NCBI GenBank assembly: GCA_964486935.1
Contig: CAZAPG010000003.1
Coordinates: 62,001 to 126,000, forward strand
Length of the DNA stretch: 64,000 bases
Direction: 5' to 3'
From: CAZAPG01 sp964486935
Lineage (GTDB): Bacteria; Chloroflexota; Anaerolineae; 4572-78; J111
Shown here: piece after piece, positions 56,201 to 63,579 of the stretch
Layout: every line of letters begins with the position of its first letter
How positions within the stretch are numbered: the first letter of the stretch is position 1
The notes under the pieces: generated by a model
Databases searched by the model: none
The model's input: only the letters and a program-made list of their open reading frames with translations
What the model was told of the DNA's origin: nothing
Translations under genes and position numbers: made by a program

Positions 56201-58970
56201 GGCGTTTGCCTACGGCAGCTATGCCATTATGCTGGGCGGCATTGTGGGCGACCTTGAGGCCAGCTATCAGTTTGGCAAGCTGGCTATCGCCCTGCTCGAC
56301 CGTTTTGCCAGTAACGAGTTCAAGGCCAGAACGCTGGTAATTGTCAAAGGGTTGGTCTGGCACTGGAAAGAGCACATCAAAGCCGTGCTGGCCCCATTGC
56401 TCGATGCTTACCAGATTGCCCTGGATAACGGCGACCTGCAATATGCCGCCTTTGCCATTCGGGTCTACTGCTCCAGAGCTTATCTGGTAGCCCCTCACCT
56501 ACCCCAACTTCAACAAGAAATAGATAGATACGCGGTGGCTATTGGTCAATTGGGGCAAAAAGCCGCCCTGCAGGGCAACGAGGTAATGCAGCAGGCCATT
56601 GCCAACTTAATAGAACCAACCCCAACCCCCTACGACCTGATTGGCAATTATTACAACCAGGCAGAAATGCTCCCCATCCACCTGGAAGCCAACGACCGGG
56701 GCGCAACCTTTGCCTATTATTTCTACCGGCTTATTCTCAGCTATCTGTTCGAGGCTTACGAGCCGGCTTTAAACAGCGCCGAAATGGTTGAAAAATATAT
56801 CGACACGGCTGTAGGTACGCCATTTGTGCCGGTTTATCATTTTTACGACTCCCTGGCCCGGCTGGCCCTTTTCGACCAGTCGGACTCAACGCAGCAAAAA
56901 AACATTCTTGAGCGGGTGTCGACCAACCAGCAAAAAATGCAAAATTGGGCGCAGCACGCCCCTATGAACTACCTGCACAAATACCACCTGGTTCAGGCCG
57001 AACTGGCTCGGGTGCAAGGCAATCATGTCGAGGCCCGCGAAGATTATTTTCAAGCCATCAGCCTGGCCCGCCAAAATGAATATCTGCAAGAAGAAGCCCT
57101 GGCTAAAGAATTAGCCGCTCGTTTTTACCTGGCCTGCGGCGAGATTGAACTGGCTCACTACTATTTGCATGAAGCGCGCTACGCTTACCAGCGCTGGGGC
57201 GCTCAGGCCAAGGTAAATCAGTTAGAAGCAAGCATCCCCAACATTTTTGCGCCGGCGGCCCCCGAAGATACGGCTGCCTCTTTCCTGACGGTTACAACTA
57301 CCAATACATCGGGCAGGCGCGCAACCAGTACCCTGGATTTAACCAGCGTGCTCAAAGCCTCGCAAGCCTTTGCCAGCGAAATCATGCTGGATAAATTGCT
57401 GGTTACGTTGATGAAAATTGCCATAGAAAACGCCGGGGCGCAGTTGGGTTATTTAATCTTAGAGCGTCAGGGTAAATGGGTGGTAGAAGCAGAAGGCGTT
57501 TTAGGCAGCGACGATGTTGCCGTGCTGCAAGCCATTCCGGTGGCAGCCCACCCACTGCCAATGTCAATTATCAACTACGTAGTTAGAACCAAAGAGTATG
57601 TTGTTTTAAAAGACGCCTCGCGCTACGGGGCTTTTACGCGCGACCCTTATATTCTGAGCAAACAGCCTAAATCGGTGTTGTGCGCGCCGCTTATCAACCA
57701 GGGGCAGTTAACCGGAATGTTCTATCTGGAAAACAACCTGACCACCGATGCCTTCACCACCGAAAGGTTGACCGTTCTGAACCTGCTCTCGTCGCAGGCC
57801 GCGGTTTCCATTGAAAACGCCACGCTTTACACCCATCTGGAAGAAAGCGAAAGAAAATACCGCGCGCTGTTTGAAGACTCTAATGATGTTATCTTTATCA
57901 CCGGCCCGGAGGGCCGGATGCTGGATATGAATCCGGCGGGGTTGCAACTTTTTGATTACAGCCGCGACGAAACAATGGCGATGTACGCCATAGATTATTA
58001 CGCCAATAAAGAGGACCACCGCCGCTTTTTGCAGGAAATTGAAAAACAGGGCGTGGTTAAAGATTTTGAGCTAAGGCTGCGCAAAAAAAACGGCGCGCAC
58101 ATAGAGTGCTTGCTAACCGCAACAATTCGCCGGGCCGATGATGGCTCTGTTCTGGCTTATCAGGGTATTGTTCGGGATATTACCAACCGCAAGCGCGCCG
58201 AGCGAGAGCGGTTACAGCTTTCGGCCATTCAACGAGAATTGACCGTGGCGCAAGAAATTCAGCGCAGTTTGCTGCCCCCGGCTCATCCCAATTGGGCCGG
58301 CCCCGAAGTGCTCTGTTATAGCAAGCCCGCCAGAGAGGTTGGCGGCGATTTTTACGCCTACCACGCCTTTGACGACAACCGGTACGCCATTGCCGTGGGC
58401 GATGTTTCTGGCAAGGGCACGCCCGCCGCCCTGGTAATGGGCATCAGCCTGGCCTCATTTCAGGCGCTGGTGGGGCAGCGGCTGGCCCCCGGCGAGTTGC
58501 TCTCAAAGCTGGACCAGACGATTGTGCCTTACACCGGCACTACAAACCAGAATTGCGCGCTGGTTTATGCTGAAATTACGCCGGTGTCGGGCGGCGAGCA
58601 GGGCGGCATTTTGCGCGTTGCCAATGCCGGCTGCGTAATGCCTATCATTCGGCGAGCCAGCGGGGCCATAGAGTGGATAGAAGTTGGCGGTATTCCTTTG
58701 GGGATGGGCCTGGGCACCAGGTTGGGCTATCAGGAAGGTAGTTTGATTTTAGCCAGAGGTGATCTTGTAATTTTAATCAGTGACGGAGTGGTTGAAGCCC
58801 ACAATGCCAGCGAGGAATTGTTTGGATTTAAGCAATTTGAACAGGTGGTGGCTAACGGGCCAAATCACAGCCCGGCAGCAATGCTGGAGCATATCAAAAC
58901 AGCAGTCAACACATTTAGCGGAGAAATAGAAGCCAACGACGACATTACCATTGTGGTGCTGCAAGTTTAA
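53274..58970 (+). CDS. Giant signalling protein: Ser/Thr kinase, AAA ATPase, helical repeats, GAF, PAS, SpoIIE phosphatase
   Basis: This single 1898-residue frame has these parts. Kinase, about 1-275: ILKML lysine, catalytic loop VIHKDINPANIV with Lys in place of Arg, LIDFGIATVL, AYISPEQTG. AAA/NB-ARC-like ATPase, about 305-600: Walker A VTGRAGIGKSALVQEVY, Walker B FVIFLDDLQWAD. A long helical repeat region spans about 600-1340. GAF is at about 1364-1519 (MLDKLLVTLMKIAIENAGAQ to AAVSIENATLYTHLEES). PAS is at about 1525-1640 (YRALFEDSNDVIFITGPEGRMLDMNPAG). RsbU/SpoIIE PP2C phosphatase is at about 1660-1898 (EIQRSLLPPAHPNW, EVGGDFYAYHAF, VGDVSGKGTPAALVMG, DGVVEAHNASEE, NDDITIVVLQV). Related kinase-ATPase-GAF proteins usually end in a histidine kinase; here the output is a Ser/Thr phosphatase. 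It is cytosolic, with no membrane helix. The stop overlaps the convergent livF stop at TTAA. Confidence 0.93.
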   Translation: MATSITGYHISERLYQSDNSLVYRGRRQADDYPVILKMLRQPYPPPEKIAWFKREFEIIHNLNLPGVIKAYGLENNQHRWLMALEDFGGESLTRLNLAGRLALPDFLRLAIQISDILGQVHQQYVIHKDINPANIVAVPPAANGGSSDKAAAWRVKLIDFGIATVLSRETPTLRAPNILEGTLAYISPEQTGRMNRAIDYRTDFYSLGVTLYELLTGQPPFRGADPLEMIHNHIAKPPRPPRELKPDIPPALSEIILKLLAKNAEDRYLSAYGLKADLEECLRQWTSAGNIQSFAVGQYDFLPGRFQIPQKLYGRQPEIDTLLAAFERVTGSNLAEQPPPPCEVILVTGRAGIGKSALVQEVYKPITRQRGYFITGKFDLFKRSVPYASLIQAFQSLIRQLLTESESQIAGWRSKLLAALGNNGQVLIDVIPEIELIIGPQPEAPPLPPAEAQNRFNLTFQNFTRVFARREHPFVIFLDDLQWADAASLKLIQLLMTTPNLHYLFFIGAYRDNEVTPAHPLTLTLDEIKRADVIVNYITLSPLELPDITQLVSDTLNCPPEQAQSLAELLQAKTGGNPFFMNEFLKSLYTEELLTFIPVNGRVNGKCRWRWDVGQIQARGITDNVVDLMAGKMQKLPQKTQQVLKLAACIGNQFDLQTLSVVYQKPPTETAADLQEAIVEGLVLPLGEAHKLMSLADMPELTNELTVDYKFSHDRIQQAGYSLIPVQHKSGLHLQIGQMLLRQTPASQREEKIFGIVNQLNLGQELIANQAERDELARLNLMAGQKAKASAAYEPALEYLQLGLGLLNASGWDEGWTRCYDLALAMYQEAAEAAYLCTRFNQSEQFIEVVLSRAGTLLDKIKVYETKIQACIAQNKLSDAINTGLEVLALLDIHFPSDPTQDDIKSNLAEAQVALAGKSFEELTSLPEMTDPYKLPAMRILSGISALAFFTAPKLSPLISFKMVNLSVERGYAPESAFAYGSYAIMLGGIVGDLEASYQFGKLAIALLDRFASNEFKARTLVIVKGLVWHWKEHIKAVLAPLLDAYQIALDNGDLQYAAFAIRVYCSRAYLVAPHLPQLQQEIDRYAVAIGQLGQKAALQGNEVMQQAIANLIEPTPTPYDLIGNYYNQAEMLPIHLEANDRGATFAYYFYRLILSYLFEAYEPALNSAEMVEKYIDTAVGTPFVPVYHFYDSLARLALFDQSDSTQQKNILERVSTNQQKMQNWAQHAPMNYLHKYHLVQAELARVQGNHVEAREDYFQAISLARQNEYLQEEALAKELAARFYLACGEIELAHYYLHEARYAYQRWGAQAKVNQLEASIPNIFAPAAPEDTAASFLTVTTTNTSGRRATSTLDLTSVLKASQAFASEIMLDKLLVTLMKIAIENAGAQLGYLILERQGKWVVEAEGVLGSDDVAVLQAIPVAAHPLPMSIINYVVRTKEYVVLKDASRYGAFTRDPYILSKQPKSVLCAPLINQGQLTGMFYLENNLTTDAFTTERLTVLNLLSSQAAVSIENATLYTHLEESERKYRALFEDSNDVIFITGPEGRMLDMNPAGLQLFDYSRDETMAMYAIDYYANKEDHRRFLQEIEKQGVVKDFELRLRKKNGAHIECLLTATIRRADDGSVLAYQGIVRDITNRKRAERERLQLSAIQRELTVAQEIQRSLLPPAHPNWAGPEVLCYSKPAREVGGDFYAYHAFDDNRYAIAVGDVSGKGTPAALVMGISLASFQALVGQRLAPGELLSKLDQTIVPYTGTTNQNCALVYAEITPVSGGEQGGILRVANAGCVMPIIRRASGAIEWIEVGGIPLGMGLGTRLGYQEGSLILARGDLVILISDGVVEAHNASEELFGFKQFEQVVANGPNHSPAAMLEHIKTAVNTFSGEIEANDDITIVVLQV

Positions 58971-59764
58971 CCCAGCCAACGCTTGCGCCGCCGGTAGTGT
59001 TTAACCTGGCGGTAACTTTTGCGCTCGCCAAATTGAGTCAACCCCAAATAAAACTCTTTGATATCCTCATTTTGGGCCAATTGGTCGGTGGGGCCATCCA
59101 GCACTACCCGGCCAGTTTCCATTACGTAAGCGTAGTCGGCCACATTTAACGCGATGCGGGCATTTTGTTCAACCAGCAAAATAGGCATCTTCGACTCCTG
59201 ATTGATTTGTCGAATCACCTCAAAAATTTCTTGCACCAGCAACGGCGCCAGGCCAATAGATGGCTCATCCAGCAGCAGCAGCCGGGGGCGAGCCATCAAG
59301 CCCCGGCCAATAACCAGCATTTGCTGCTCGCCCCCAGATAGGTAGCCGCTGGTTCGCCGGCGCAAATCTTTCAGCCGGGGAAAATATTGATAGACCTGTT
59401 CCAAATCCTGCTCCTCGCTGGTTTGATGACTCCGCCGCGCCAGCGCGCCAACCCGTAAATTTTCTTCAACTGTTAAATGCCCAAACAGGCGACGCCCTTC
59501 CAATACCTGTACAATGCCTCGCTGCACAATTTGGTTGGGGGGCAGTTTGTCAATGCGTTCGCCCTCAAACTCGATGCTGCCGCGAGTGACCCTGCCCTGT
59601 TCGGCGTGCAGCAGCCCGGAGATGGCTTTGAGCGTGGTGGTTTTGCCCGCCCCATTGGCCCCTAAAACAGCCACAATTTGCCCTGGCTCTACCCTTAGCG
59701 AAATGCCGCGCAGCACCAGAATCACGTCGCTGTAGATAACTTCGATGTTGTTGACGTTTAGCAT
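58967..59764 (-). CDS. livF: Branched-chain amino-acid-type ABC transporter ATP-binding protein LivF
   Basis: This 265-residue ATPase starts at ATG 59764; the frame upstream runs through a palindromic element and is rejected. It has Walker A GANGAGKTTTLKAI, the VLEGRRLFGHLTVEENLRVGAL segment typical of LivF, signature LSGGEQQMLVIGRGLM and Walker B LLLLDEPSIGLAP. A basic C-terminal tail (SYRQVKHYRRRKRWLG) extends beyond the usual end. It energises import with LivH and LivM. The LivG partner is not in the window and probably lies beyond the right edge. Confidence 0.9.
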   Translation of the reverse strand: MLNVNNIEVIYSDVILVLRGISLRVEPGQIVAVLGANGAGKTTTLKAISGLLHAEQGRVTRGSIEFEGERIDKLPPNQIVQRGIVQVLEGRRLFGHLTVEENLRVGALARRSHQTSEEQDLEQVYQYFPRLKDLRRRTSGYLSGGEQQMLVIGRGLMARPRLLLLDEPSIGLAPLLVQEIFEVIRQINQESKMPILLVEQNARIALNVADYAYVMETGRVVLDGPTDQLAQNEDIKEFYLGLTQFGERKSYRQVKHYRRRKRWLG

Positions 59765-59786
59765 AAGCCGGTTTAGTGAGTTTGTA

Positions 59787-59921
59787 GAGTTGGGTAAGTC
59801 AGTTTGATTGAACTCACCCAACGGGTGCGTCCAGAATTTTTGGAAAGCGCAGGGGGGAATTGGGGGGATACCCCCCACACCCCCCGTCTTCCTAAAATGT
59901 CGGACACACCCCACCCAACTC
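59787..59921. repeat. Palindromic MITE-like element between livF and livK
   Basis: This unit of about 135 bases is bounded by GAGTTGGGT (59787-59795) and ACCCAACTC (59913-59921). Inner arms 59823-59845 and 59889-59911 match as an inverted repeat at about 18 of 23 positions. The centre holds a G-rich hairpin TGGGGGG-ATA-CCCCCCA. It has no coding capacity. Confidence 0.55.
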
Positions 59922-59947
59922 ACAACATTGATTATACTCGATAAACT

Positions 59948-61489
59948 CTATTCAGGGGTTGGCCGGGTGTCCGGCAGGTCAAACCAGTCGGTAACGGCTA
60001 CAAAACGCGGTTCGCCGCTTTCCAGTTGCACCTGCCGAATTTGGGTGCGCGAGGGCGAGCGCCGCCCGTCGCGCGCGTCAAGCTCAAATACATCACCCGC
60101 GCTAACGGCTCCCAAATCTATCATGGCGTTCATAAACGTTTCGCCGTTCAGGTTTTCAAAGCCGTCGCGGTTAATGGCGTGCACCATCACCCGGCGGACG
60201 GCATCAATAGTTGCGTAACTGAGCAGGTAGCCCACGCCGTGGTCTGCCGGGGGATAGTTGCCGGCATCAAACGAGGCTTGGGCGGCGCGCACGGCAGGCT
60301 GGCCGGTGTCATCCCAGTAGAGCATGGGGAAGACGCCGTAATAGCCTTCGGACAGGGCGGCGTTTTCGCCCAAAAAGCCCAGCATCGAGTTGTCCATACT
60401 CCAGTTGACGCCCCCCACAACCAACTGGTCCCACAAACCCAGGGCACGAATAGTTTGAACAACCGTGGCCGGCGTAAACGAAAGCGACTGGTTATAAATA
60501 ACGTTGGCCCCCTGTGAAACCAGGCTTTGCACCTGGCCGGTGGGGTCGGCAGTGGGCGAGATGGCAACGGTTTCTACCGGCAGCACCTTTACGCCCAAAC
60601 TTTCGGCAAAGGCCAGGGCCTCTGGCGTGGTTGCGCCGGTGCCAAAGGCGTTATCCCAGCCAATAACGCCGATGACAATTTCATTGCCGGCGCTTTCCGG
60701 TTTTACGGTGTCCCAGTTTTCGGTGAGCCATTTGACAAAGCCGGCAAACTGGTCGGAATAAATGGGGGCAACCAGCACGGTGTAGCCGTTGGGCGGGTCG
60801 TAGGCCGCGGGGTTCAGCCCGGCGGCAATATTGACAATTTTATCTTCAACCACGCGCTCGGCCAGCACGGCGGTAGCGGCGCTGGAGTAGGTTAGCACAA
60901 AAACAGGCCGGGGGTTGGATGAGCGGTAAACCTCGTAGGTCCCTAACTCCTGCTCCGGGTCGTATTGGGTGTCGGTAAAGACAATTTCCAGTTGCGCCCC
61001 GCATACCCCGCCGGCCTGATTGATGGCCTCGACCGCGTCAACCGTGCCGTTGATGAGGCCTGGCCCGGTTATGGCCGCCAGCGGGCCGGTAACGCCGGCC
61101 TGTTGGTAGACCACAATAGTTTCGCCCACGTGGCTGGTATTGCAACTGCTAACCCCCACCAGACCGCCGGCGGTGGTTTCCAGCAGGGCCGTGGCGTCGG
61201 CGGCGCTGGGCACGCACAGCTTCCAGCCCGGCTCGATAATGTTGACGTTTTCAATGGCGGCGTAGCTACTATCCTCTTGCGCCTTGGCGTTGGTGGCGGT
61301 GGCAATAGCCGGAAAGGCCAGCGGGTCGCCATAAAATTTGTCGGCCAGCTTGCTGAGCCAATCATCGGCCTGGGCCACCACATCTTCTTCGCAGACCACG
61401 CCTCCCTGGGCCAGGGCGCGCCCCGGCAGCAGGCCGACTCCCAGCGCCAGCAGCAATCCAAGGGTTGTCAATTTTTTTGCCAGGTCCAT
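59948..61489 (-). CDS. Liv-type ABC substrate-binding protein with N-terminal LysM-like domain
   Basis: This 513-residue protein starts at ATG 61489 after GAGGAGGAGAAAA and has a signal peptide ending GRALAQGG. Residues about 38-97 match a LysM module (DDWLSKLADKFYGDPLAFPAI ... IIEPGWKLCVP). A type I periplasmic-binding domain follows at about 115-450 (VVYQQAGVTGPLAAITGPGLINGTVDAVEAINQAGGVCGAQLEIVFTD, of the LivK/amide-binding group). The rest (about 450-513) continues that fold. LysM binds peptidoglycan or chitin-like glycans, so the protein may be held in the wall near the importer. The ligand is unknown; the family takes branched-chain amino acids, amides, urea or aromatic acids. Confidence 0.85.
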   Translation of the reverse strand: MDLAKKLTTLGLLLALGVGLLPGRALAQGGVVCEEDVVAQADDWLSKLADKFYGDPLAFPAIATATNAKAQEDSSYAAIENVNIIEPGWKLCVPSAADATALLETTAGGLVGVSSCNTSHVGETIVVYQQAGVTGPLAAITGPGLINGTVDAVEAINQAGGVCGAQLEIVFTDTQYDPEQELGTYEVYRSSNPRPVFVLTYSSAATAVLAERVVEDKIVNIAAGLNPAAYDPPNGYTVLVAPIYSDQFAGFVKWLTENWDTVKPESAGNEIVIGVIGWDNAFGTGATTPEALAFAESLGVKVLPVETVAISPTADPTGQVQSLVSQGANVIYNQSLSFTPATVVQTIRALGLWDQLVVGGVNWSMDNSMLGFLGENAALSEGYYGVFPMLYWDDTGQPAVRAAQASFDAGNYPPADHGVGYLLSYATIDAVRRVMVHAINRDGFENLNGETFMNAMIDLGAVSAGDVFELDARDGRRSPSRTQIRQVQLESGEPRFVAVTDWFDLPDTRPTPE

Positions 61490-61572
61490 TTTTCTCCTCC
61501 TCTACTCGCTAAAACGTTTGATAGTTGTATTTCTAATTTGTATCTATTCAGCATTTTTCATCTCCTGATTCG

Positions 61573-62640
61573 TTAATACGAGAATGGACGCAATCGCCAG
61601 GCGGCTTTGATGAGCGTCCAGCGGTGGGCCAGACCGCGAGGCTCAAAAATCAGGAACAGCATTAAAACCAGGCCAAAAAAGATGGGTCGAAAAGAGGTCA
61701 GCAGGCTCGAGGCCTGGGCAGGGAACATTAACGCCGCCTGGCTGCCGGTCCAGTTAGCTACATCATCCAGCAGAATTACGGCTGTGGCCCCCAAAAATGG
61801 CCCCAAATTGGCGCCCAGCCCGCCAATAACCAGCATCCCCAAAAAGAAAATCGACTCATCGAGGCCGTAGCCTAACTCTGTGCCAATTTCGCGCTGGGCG
61901 TGGGCCTTGAGCGCGCCGGCAATGCCGGCGTAGAGCGCGGCCAGAAAAAAGGCCCGCAGCTTGTAGCCAAACAGGTTGACTCCCAGCAGTTCGGCGGCCA
62001 AATCGTTATCTCTAATGGCCACAAAGGCTCGCCCCAGGCGCGTCCGGCTGATGTTAAAGGCCAGCGCGGTGGTCACCAGCAGCACCCCCAGCGAAATATA
62101 CAGGTAATCCGCCGGCTCGGTGTAGGCAAAGCCGCCAATCTGGGGGGCGGGCACAGAAATGCGGCCATCGGCGCCGCCCAAATAATCGTGAAAGGTATGC
62201 CGGGTGAGCCAGGGGATGATGAATTGGGCGGCCAGCGTGGCCATAGCCAGATAAAAGCCCTTCACCCGCAGCGAGGGCAGCCCAAATAGCAGCCCAAACA
62301 GGCCCGTGCCCAGCCCGGCCAGCGGCAGCGCCACAAAAAATGATAAGCCCAGGTGTTTGACCAGCAGGGCCGATATATAGCCGCCCACCAGCATAAACGC
62401 CGCCTGCCCCAGCGAAATCTGGCCGGTGTAGCCGGTCAAAATACTCAGGCCCTGCACGGCAATAATGGTGTAGGCCAGTTGGTTGAATGTGGCGATGATA
62501 TAAGCATTGCCCCAATAGGGGGCGCTTGCGGCCAGGCCAATGGCAAGCAGCAGCAAGGCCCAGTGCCAGGGCCGGCGCATCAGAGCCATATCCTGGCGAT
62601 AGGTGGTGTCAAAATCACCGGCGGGGCGCAATACGGCCAT
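61573..62640 (-). CDS. livM: Liv-type ABC permease LivM
   Basis: This 355-residue membrane protein has about ten helices. It shows AYTIIAVQGLSILTGYTGQISLGQAAFMLVGGY, the LivM hallmark near the N-terminus, and RAFVAIRDNDLAAELLGVNLFGYKLRAF, the cytoplasmic coupling segment, followed by FFLGMLVIGGLGANLGPFLGA. It forms the channel with LivH. It lies three bases after the livH stop and 83 bases before livK. Confidence 0.93.
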   Translation of the reverse strand: MAVLRPAGDFDTTYRQDMALMRRPWHWALLLLAIGLAASAPYWGNAYIIATFNQLAYTIIAVQGLSILTGYTGQISLGQAAFMLVGGYISALLVKHLGLSFFVALPLAGLGTGLFGLLFGLPSLRVKGFYLAMATLAAQFIIPWLTRHTFHDYLGGADGRISVPAPQIGGFAYTEPADYLYISLGVLLVTTALAFNISRTRLGRAFVAIRDNDLAAELLGVNLFGYKLRAFFLAALYAGIAGALKAHAQREIGTELGYGLDESIFFLGMLVIGGLGANLGPFLGATAVILLDDVANWTGSQAALMFPAQASSLLTSFRPIFFGLVLMLFLIFEPRGLAHRWTLIKAAWRLRPFSY

Positions 62641-62643
62641 CGG

Positions 62644-63579
62644 CTAAATCCTCTCGATGCGTTTTTGCCCAAACAACCCTTCCGGGCGAATGAACAGAAC
62701 CAGCAACAGCAGTATGTAAGGGGCAATCTCGGCGGCGTTGCGCACTTCTATAAAGGTTGACGCCTTGACCATCTCCTGCACCAGCCCCACGGCAATGCCG
62801 CCGATGACCGCGCCGGGAAAAGAGTCTAACCCGCCCAGCAAAATGGCCGGAAAGGCAACCAGCACCACCGTGGAAAGGTTGAGATTGGCTCCTACCAGCA
62901 TGGCCAGCAGCACCCCGCCGATAACGGCAATTACGCCGGCAATGGCCCACGACAGGCCAAAAATGTGGGGCACGTTCAGCCCCGTACTGCGGGCCAGTTC
63001 GTGGTCCTCGGCGGTGGCGCGCATGGCCAGCCCGGTTTTGGTAAAATTAAAAAAGAGGGCAAACAGCGCCGCCGCCAAAAACGCCACGCCAGAGGCCAGC
63101 ACCAGCGTTTTCTTCAAAATGATAGTCTCGTTGAACGCGCCCGGAAAGGGAACGCGGAACACATCGCTGGGGGGAAAGGGGGTGGGAAAATAGGCCGATG
63201 GCTGGGTACCAAACAAAACGCTGACCACTCCCTCTATCAGCAGGGCCAGCCCCAGCGTCATCAAAATAATCGAGAGCAGGGGCTGGCCGCTCATCGGGCG
63301 CAAGGCCAATCCTTCAATCAAAAAACCGAGCAGCACGGCTACCGCCACAGCAATTAACAGGGCCGGCAGCAGCGGCAGGTTAAAGGGCGCAACCCCATCC
63401 TGGTTGGCCCCGGTTAGCCACCAGACCAGATACGCGCCCAGCATCACCAGATGTCCCTGGGCAAAATTAAATACTTCCGATGATTTATAAATTAGCACAA
63501 TACCCAGCGCAATCAGGGCGATAATGCCCCCGTTCAAAATACCGGTGACAACCTGCTGCGGAACCAGCGCCCAATTCAT
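62644..63579 (-). CDS. livH: Liv-type ABC permease LivH
   Basis: This 311-residue membrane protein has the LivH start GILNGGIIALIALGIVLIYKSSEVFNFAQGHLVMLGAY, the coupling segment MRATAEDHELARSTGLNVPHIFGLSWAIAGV and FPAILLGGLDSFPGAVIGGIAVG. Its ATG overlaps the stop of the acyl-CoA ligase gene by four bases, so ligase and permease are coupled in translation. Confidence 0.93.
   Translation of the reverse strand: MNWALVPQQVVTGILNGGIIALIALGIVLIYKSSEVFNFAQGHLVMLGAYLVWWLTGANQDGVAPFNLPLLPALLIAVAVAVLLGFLIEGLALRPMSGQPLLSIILMTLGLALLIEGVVSVLFGTQPSAYFPTPFPPSDVFRVPFPGAFNETIILKKTLVLASGVAFLAAALFALFFNFTKTGLAMRATAEDHELARSTGLNVPHIFGLSWAIAGVIAVIGGVLLAMLVGANLNLSTVVLVAFPAILLGGLDSFPGAVIGGIAVGLVQEMVKASTFIEVRNAAEIAPYILLLLVLFIRPEGLFGQKRIERI

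Noticed and set aside
59765..59923. N-terminal extension of livF
   Set aside because: It is translated from a palindromic intergenic element and is proline/glycine-rich; the ATP-binding protein family begins at MLNVNNIEVIY.
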